Assembly: GCA_009667805.1 (NCBI GenBank)
Contig: CM019069.1
Span: 93,841,204 to 93,905,203, forward strand
Direction: 5' to 3'
DNA length: 64,000 nt
From: Leptobrachium leishanense
Taxonomy: Eukaryota > Chordata > Amphibia > Anura > Megophryidae
Made by a program: the position numbers and the translations under genes. The notes beneath the pieces are model-generated. The model had not been told where the DNA came from, ran no database searches, and worked only from the letters and a program-made list of their open reading frames with translations. Positions 59,231 to 64,000 of this stretch are shown here, piece after piece (positions within the stretch are counted from its first letter, which is position 1; the number at the start of each line of letters is the position of its first letter).

Positions 59231-60668
59231 TGAAGTATCGCCCTGGGGTGAATAATCGAGATGCTGATGCTTTGTCAAGAAGACCCTACGCTACAGAATG
59301 GACTCAGTTAACTCCAGATGGGGTCCAAGCTTTGTGTCAAGGAGCAGAGCGCCGGGTCAAGGGAGGGATTGAAGCGGAGGCCATAGGAGTCATGGCTGCG
59401 GCTGTTCCGGAGTTCTACTGCAACCCTACGCAATTGAGGGATGAAAGTCTACCTACCTTTTCAAAACAGGACCTGAAAGCTGATCAGGCCAGAGACCCTT
59501 TAATTGCATTAACCATAAAGGCCCTAACTGCGAACCAGCGTGAAATTCTGCTGACCAATTCCCCAGATGGAGCCAGATTGGTCTACAAAGAGTGGGAACG
59601 GTTGAAGATGTTGGATGGGGTGGTCTACCGAAGGGGCCCCTTAGCCAATGCTGAAGAGACCCAACAGTTATTCCTTCCCACTAAACATAGGGAGAGTGTG
59701 CTGCGATCGCTACATGATGAGCATGGACATTTGGGCGCTGAAAGGACTTTTAAGCTGGTGCGAGACAGGTTCTATTGGCCTTGCATGAGAGCTGAAGTGG
59801 AAAGTTATTGCATTCATGTCTGAGGTGTATTCAGAGGAAGACCCTACCGACCCAAACCGCTCCAATGAGCCATCTGCAGAGTCAGGGACCCATGGATTTG
59901 GTGTGCATTGACTTCCTGTGCTTAGAGCCGGATACTAGTGGGCAAGGGAATATTTTAATAGTGACTGATCACTTCACACGTTACGCCCAAGCCTTTTCCA
60001 CGAAAGACCAACGCGCTCCGACAGTAGCAAAGGTTCTGATGGAGAAGTTCTTTGTTCACTACGGCCTACCAAGGAGAATACACTCTGATCAGGGTAGAGA
60101 CTTTGAAAGCTGACTTGTTGGGCAATTGTTGGAACTGTTGGGAATCCAAAAGACCCGAACTACACCATATCACCCTCAAGGTGATGCTCAGCCTGAAAGG
60201 TTTAATCGCACGCTGCTAAATATGCTGGGGACATTGTCAAACACAGAGAAGCAGAGTTGGAGTCGTCACATAGCTACTCTGGTGCATGCATATAACAGTA
60301 CGGAGAGTGACGCCACTGGATACTCACCGTACCGTCTTATGTTCGGAAGAGAAGCTCGACTGCCGGTTGATTTGGCGTTTGGGTTATCTCTAGACCAGAC
60401 GTCGGTAGCTTCCCATAGAAATTACGTGGATAGACTTCGAAAGAATCTGGCCTCTGCGTTTGAACAGGCCCGTTTGACCTCAGGAAACAAGGAGCAAAGG
60501 AACAAAAGGAACTATGACTTGAAAGTTCGGATACAGGATCTACAACCCGGTGATAGGGTTTTGTTGAAGAACTTGGGTGCTGCTGCGAGGCAAAAGTTGG
60601 CAGATAGATGGAGTTCTCAAGTCTACATTGTCTGCAAGCAACTGCCGGGTCTGTCTCTTAAATTGAAC
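59197..60668 (+). pseudogene. pol: Gypsy integrase, cut at its C-terminus
   Basis: The frame shows DADALSRRPY (RH end), then the HHCC zinc domain (HDEHGHLGAERTFKLVRDRFYWP, CIHV... with the second Cys lost by frameshift). The catalytic core follows with FLCLEPDTSGQGNILIVTDHFTRYAQAF, HSDQGRDFES and TTPYHPQGDAQPERFNRTLL (the Asp, Asp and Glu). The C-terminal region is rich in Arg/Lys (RNKRNYDLKVRIQDLQPGDR) and ends as a GPY/F-like domain. The sequence is joined at 60669 to an inverted LTR. The last 20 residues are therefore in part LTR. Confidence 0.92.
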
Positions 60669-61643
60669 CTGAAATTGAACCTCGGGTCAGTCTCCCCGCA
60701 CTAGGGAATAAATATACTCCAGCACCGTTGTGGATTTTATAAATTATATAGTTTACTAGAATAAATGGCATATAATGAATAACACGGTGTTCGTATATAT
60801 ATTTACAGTACTTCGTAATGCGGGAAACGCGCAGCGGAAAAGAAATACAATGCTTCATAATTCGAGAAACGCGCAGCGGAAAAGAAAAGAAAAATATATA
60901 TCTTTAACCCCCTTTCTTGAGGTTGGGGAGTGAGTCCCGTACAGGTTATGTCCCAGAATGTAAGTGTGTGTGTGTGTTATGGTACCCGGGTACAATATTC
61001 AACTGGCCAGTGAATTGCTTATGAGGTATCTTCGACTAGTCAAGTTGGGGCCCTGTGGGTTTTGGAAACAAACAGCACCGTGCTTTCTATATTCACAACG
61101 GCCTGGAAGGCCTCTCACCCATCCACCAGATACTTGATGCTCCGCTCAACCCAGGACGTCTCTCCGCTCGATGTTGACTGGGGTTCTCTTGGTTACTGGA
61201 TCCGCTGTCTGGCTTTCTGCACCTGCCGCAAGATGTCCAGCTCACCGCCTGCTCTCCCTGTCCGATCAATCTGTGGTACTCCTAACTCGGGTCCTCCAGC
61301 TTCCTCAATATCAGTGTGGGTAGTCTGGTGAATCACTGGGTCTTCCTCTGATAAGGCTGAATAACCCGGTCTTTAACTCTGTCAGGCCGCGCCTGCGCTC
61401 CGGCCTAGTCACTGTCTCGTTCTGCTGCACTGCGTCTTGCTCCTCTCACTCCCTGGCGCGCTCTGCCAGCTCTCTCCACGAGGCTCAGGATGTAAGCGTC
61501 TGTGTCCCACCCACTTCCTGTGCCCGCTCCCAAAGCATGCCGGGAAATGTAGTCCCAATGTTCAATGTCTCTCATCACGCTTGTCTCCCTCCGGTGGCCA
61601 AAAATAGGTACTGCCACGACAGGGAATTAAACCCAGCGCTACA
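60669..61643 (-). mobile_element. Gypsy LTR in inverted orientation, 975 bp
   Basis: On the minus strand it starts TGTAGCGCTGGG (61643) and is collinear with 54211-55226. It has two instead of three of the 43-bp units and lacks the last ~26 bp of the LTR. It is joined to the pol end with an 11-bp duplicated filler (AAATTGAACCT). In a normal element this LTR should be direct. Confidence 0.9.
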
Positions 61644-62235
61644 GCTCTATTTTGGTTTCATCCAGTGTCGACTCTAGGAACAATATATAGGGGCACATAA
61701 AATACCAGTCAAAACTGGGAGGAGGCACTCCTAATATTCGCCACTAAATCATACCACTGAAAAAAAACTAAATAGGTATATATATATAAGATTCTAAAAT
61801 ACCAGAGTAATGTGGTGCAATGATACCTTTTTGTTGTATTAACCGGATAATTAAATTCAATATTTTATCATTTCTGGCATTGACGGATTTTGTTTGATAA
61901 TAAAACTCACCTTATCATTTTTATAATTTGTCTTGCAGCTGAGTTCTGCTTATGATTCTTAACCCTTTCTCTGCGGAGGATGTGTGGTCAATGTCCTCAT
62001 TGACTCCCACTATATGTAGGGGACGTTCCCCAAATGTCCACGCTTGCGGGAGCCCCAGAGAGATACTTACCTCTCTGTCCGGGGTCCCGCGGCGTTCTGA
62101 CTTCCTGGAACCTAGATAATGGCTCCTAAGAGAGCCTTAACGTCGGGACTTGCTTTTTAAATATGCTTTAATAAATTTTGTTATTTTAATTCTTGATTGA
62201 GTGCGGCCATATATTGGATTATATATATATATATA
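61644..62235. other. No gene seen
   Basis: A/T-rich sequence with a short Tc1-like word at the left edge and a CAGTGTCGACTC stretch near 61660 that may be a hAT end. An (AT)n run lies at about 62218-62240. Confidence 0.45.
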
Positions 62236-62497
62236 TATATGACAGATCCTCGACACCTGCGGGCCTTATGGGGGGTCTGGGCACTCGGCAGCATCACTGG
62301 CTAGCCGAGTGCCAGGGGTTCTGGCCGTTTGTGATGCCTGGAGGGGCAGGGCGCGGCATGATGACGCAGACCCGCAGGCCTTCAATGCAGGGCGCACGAG
62401 TCGGCTCATCACCCTGACAGGAGTTAGTTCCCGCATCGCCTGGTGTATTCACTTGCTGATTCACTGATTCTTTTGCTTTGTTGCTGAACCCGATTGT

Positions 62498-62932
62498 ATG
62501 AGGACCCTGATTGTTGCCGACTCGGACTGCCTTCCTGACCCTTCTCTTTTTGACCAGGCCTGTATGTGTGTTGTGCCCAGAGCAGACTCAGAGTTCATGC
62601 TGATCTTGCACCACGCTGATCCAGAGCCTATATCGATAGTGCAGAACGCTGACCCCAAGTGTATATCGATCGTGCTTAACGCTGACTCCAAGTGTATATC
62701 GATCTTGCATGGTATTGATACAGAGTACATATCGGTCCTTCATAATGCTGACTCAGATAACCCCTTGATATGTCCTGTTGCCGACTCGGATTGTATGAGA
62801 GCCTTGAGTGTTGCCGAACCAGTCTGTATGAAAACAATATCTGTTGCCAATTCGGAATGTTTATATGACCACGCTGTTATTAAGAAGTATATGGGTAGTA
62901 CCAGCGCCACCAGATGGTCTAAAAATAAATAA
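62498..62932 (+). repeat. 33-bp tandem repeat reading as an 11-residue frame
   Basis: Units of 33 bp (GCTGACTCCAAGTGTATATC and onward) repeat five times clearly at 62582-62746, with degenerate ones on both sides. The frame stays open for 144 codons because 33 is a multiple of three, giving units such as ADSKCISILHG. It resembles repeat classes at 21975 and 25619. I do not consider it a gene. Confidence 0.7.
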
Positions 62933-63075
62933 ATAAATAAATATATATATAACACCAAGAAAGAGCACTCCATATTATTTGTGTTTTGTATTTGATGTCT
63001 TAGATGCACCCGCTTAGTTTTGAGGTTGAGTGCAACCTTCTGCTGTTTTGTATATATATATATATTATATATATA
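62933..63075. repeat. AT-rich microsatellites
   Basis: An AAATAAAT run at 62924-62945 and TA runs at about 63045-63075, the latter providing the TA target next to the Tc1 end. Confidence 0.8.
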
Positions 63076-63152
63076 CAGTCATGGCCGAAATTGTTGGCAC
63101 CCCAGAAATCTTTCCAGAAAATCAAGTATTTCTCACAGAAAAGTAACACATG
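63076..63152. mobile_element. Tc1-type terminal fragment
   Basis: CAGTCATGGCCGAAATTGTT preceded by TA, then GGCACCCC..., has the layout of a Tc1 inverted-repeat end. It is truncated after about 75 bp by the CR1 tail. Confidence 0.65.
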
Positions 63153-64000
63153 TTTTACATAGTTACATAGTTACATAGTTACATAGTTATATAGGCTGAA
63201 AAAAGACATGCGTCCATCGGGTTCAGCCTCTCCCACATAACCTACCGCTGTTGATCCAAAAGAAGGCCAAAAACCCAGTCTGAAATGCTTGCCAATATGC
63301 AACATACTGGGAAAAAATTCCTTCTTGACCCCAGAATGGCAGTCAGATTTCTCCTTGGATCAAGAAGCTTTTACCCACATATTAAATATTATAACCCTTA
63401 ATATTCTGTGTCTGCAGGAAGTCATCCAGTCGTTTTTTAAAAGTCTGTACAGACTCAGACCCAACCACCTCAACAGGCAGAGAATTCCACAGCTTTATTG
63501 TTCTCACCGTAAAATAACCCTTCCTATGCTTTAAGATAAATTTTCTTTCTTCCAGTCTAAATGGATGACCCCTTGTCCTATGTATAGTCCTGTTTATGAA
63601 TAGGTTATCAGACAATGGTTGATAATGGCCCCGTATATATTTATATAAGGTTATCAGATCCCCTCTAAGGCGCCGTTTCTCTAAACTAAACAGGTTTAAG
63701 CTTGTTAGTCTTGCCTCATAACTTAAGCCTTCCATTCCCCTTATTAATTTAGTTGCCCGTCTCTGCACTTTTTCTAACGCTATAATATCTTTTTTTAAGA
63801 CCGGTGCCCAAAATTGCACGGCATATTCAAGGTGCGGCCTGACCATTGATTTATACAGAGGCAAAATTATGTTTTCATCCCGTGAGTGAACTCCCCTTTT
63901 AATGCATGCCAATACTTTGCTGGCCTTGGCAGCTGCTGTTTGACATTGCACATTGTTACTTAGTTTGAAGTCTATGATTATTCCCAAATCCTTCTCCTGC
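63153..64000 (-). mobile_element. CR1 LINE, 3' part, continues past window
   Basis: The minus-strand frame 63382-63987 (201 codons) reads MGIIIDFKLSNNVQCQTAAAK and LYKSMVRPHLEYAVQFWAP, then EKVQRRATKLIRGMEG and FTVRTIKLWNSLPVEVV, the CR1 RT C-terminal region. The 3' end has the GTTATATAGGCTGAAAAAAG motif and TACATAGT repeats, the same tail as at 2180 and 15345. RT palm motifs lie outside the window. Confidence 0.9.

Noticed and set aside
61644..62240. A host gene between the gypsy element and the tandem repeats
   Set aside because: No frame with motif, splice-like context or codon bias was visible.

Overview
This window is repeat-dominated vertebrate DNA, most likely from an anuran amphibian. 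I infer this from the mix of repeats: Penelope-like retroelements with hammerhead ribozymes, Tc1 transposons, hAT and Harbinger elements, CR1 and L2 LINEs, Tx1/L1-type LINEs with an ORF1, a Ty3/gypsy element with a PNMA-like Gag, and class I-like endogenous retroviruses (ERVs). A fish or another amphibian is not excluded. I found no host protein-coding gene, no CRISPR array and no bacterial features. Every long open frame I can interpret belongs to a mobile element, and almost all are broken by stops, frameshifts or nested insertions.

Layout. 1-17618 is a near-perfect inverted repeat: the left arm (1-8251) is the reverse complement of 9360-17618, with a run of exactly 100 N at 8252-8351 and about 1 kb of single-copy ERV pol at 8352-9359 in between. 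Each arm holds the same stack: ERV pol, a ribozyme-bearing Penelope-like insertion, a HAL1-like L1 element with 15-bp target duplications, a primer-binding site and gag, and a CR1 LINE that splits gag. The N gap and arms that differ only by rare substitutions and homopolymer indels suggest two haplotype contigs joined in opposite orientation, but a real palindrome is possible. 17619-26786 holds ERV debris (RNase H, integrase, an env transmembrane-subunit frame, a second integrase, a split protease) and a hAT fold-back element.

28074-40224 is a 12.15-kb nest inside a hAT element whose ends carry an 8-bp duplication. It contains another hAT (with its own duplication), which contains a Harbinger MITE (TAA duplication), and further along an L2 fragment, a 5-kb L1 with EN and RT domains, and a 1.6-kb Tc1. 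40363-45740 is a Penelope-like element on the minus strand with RT, GIY-YIG region, a terminal-repeat-like region with a hammerhead motif, and an inverted 5' piece. It is interrupted by a 2.2-kb hAT fold-back that itself contains a solo LTR. 46577-48826 has a solo gypsy LTR and another hAT fold-back.

50675-54210 carries two related Tc1 copies head to head, the first with a transposase frame broken only by one TGA. 54211-61643 is a gypsy element with a PNMA-like Gag whose two LTRs are in inverted, not direct, orientation. The window ends in tandem repeats, a Tc1 terminus and a CR1 LINE running off the edge.

The genes do not form a host pathway. What can be read is a history of insertion within insertion, datable from the target-site duplications.
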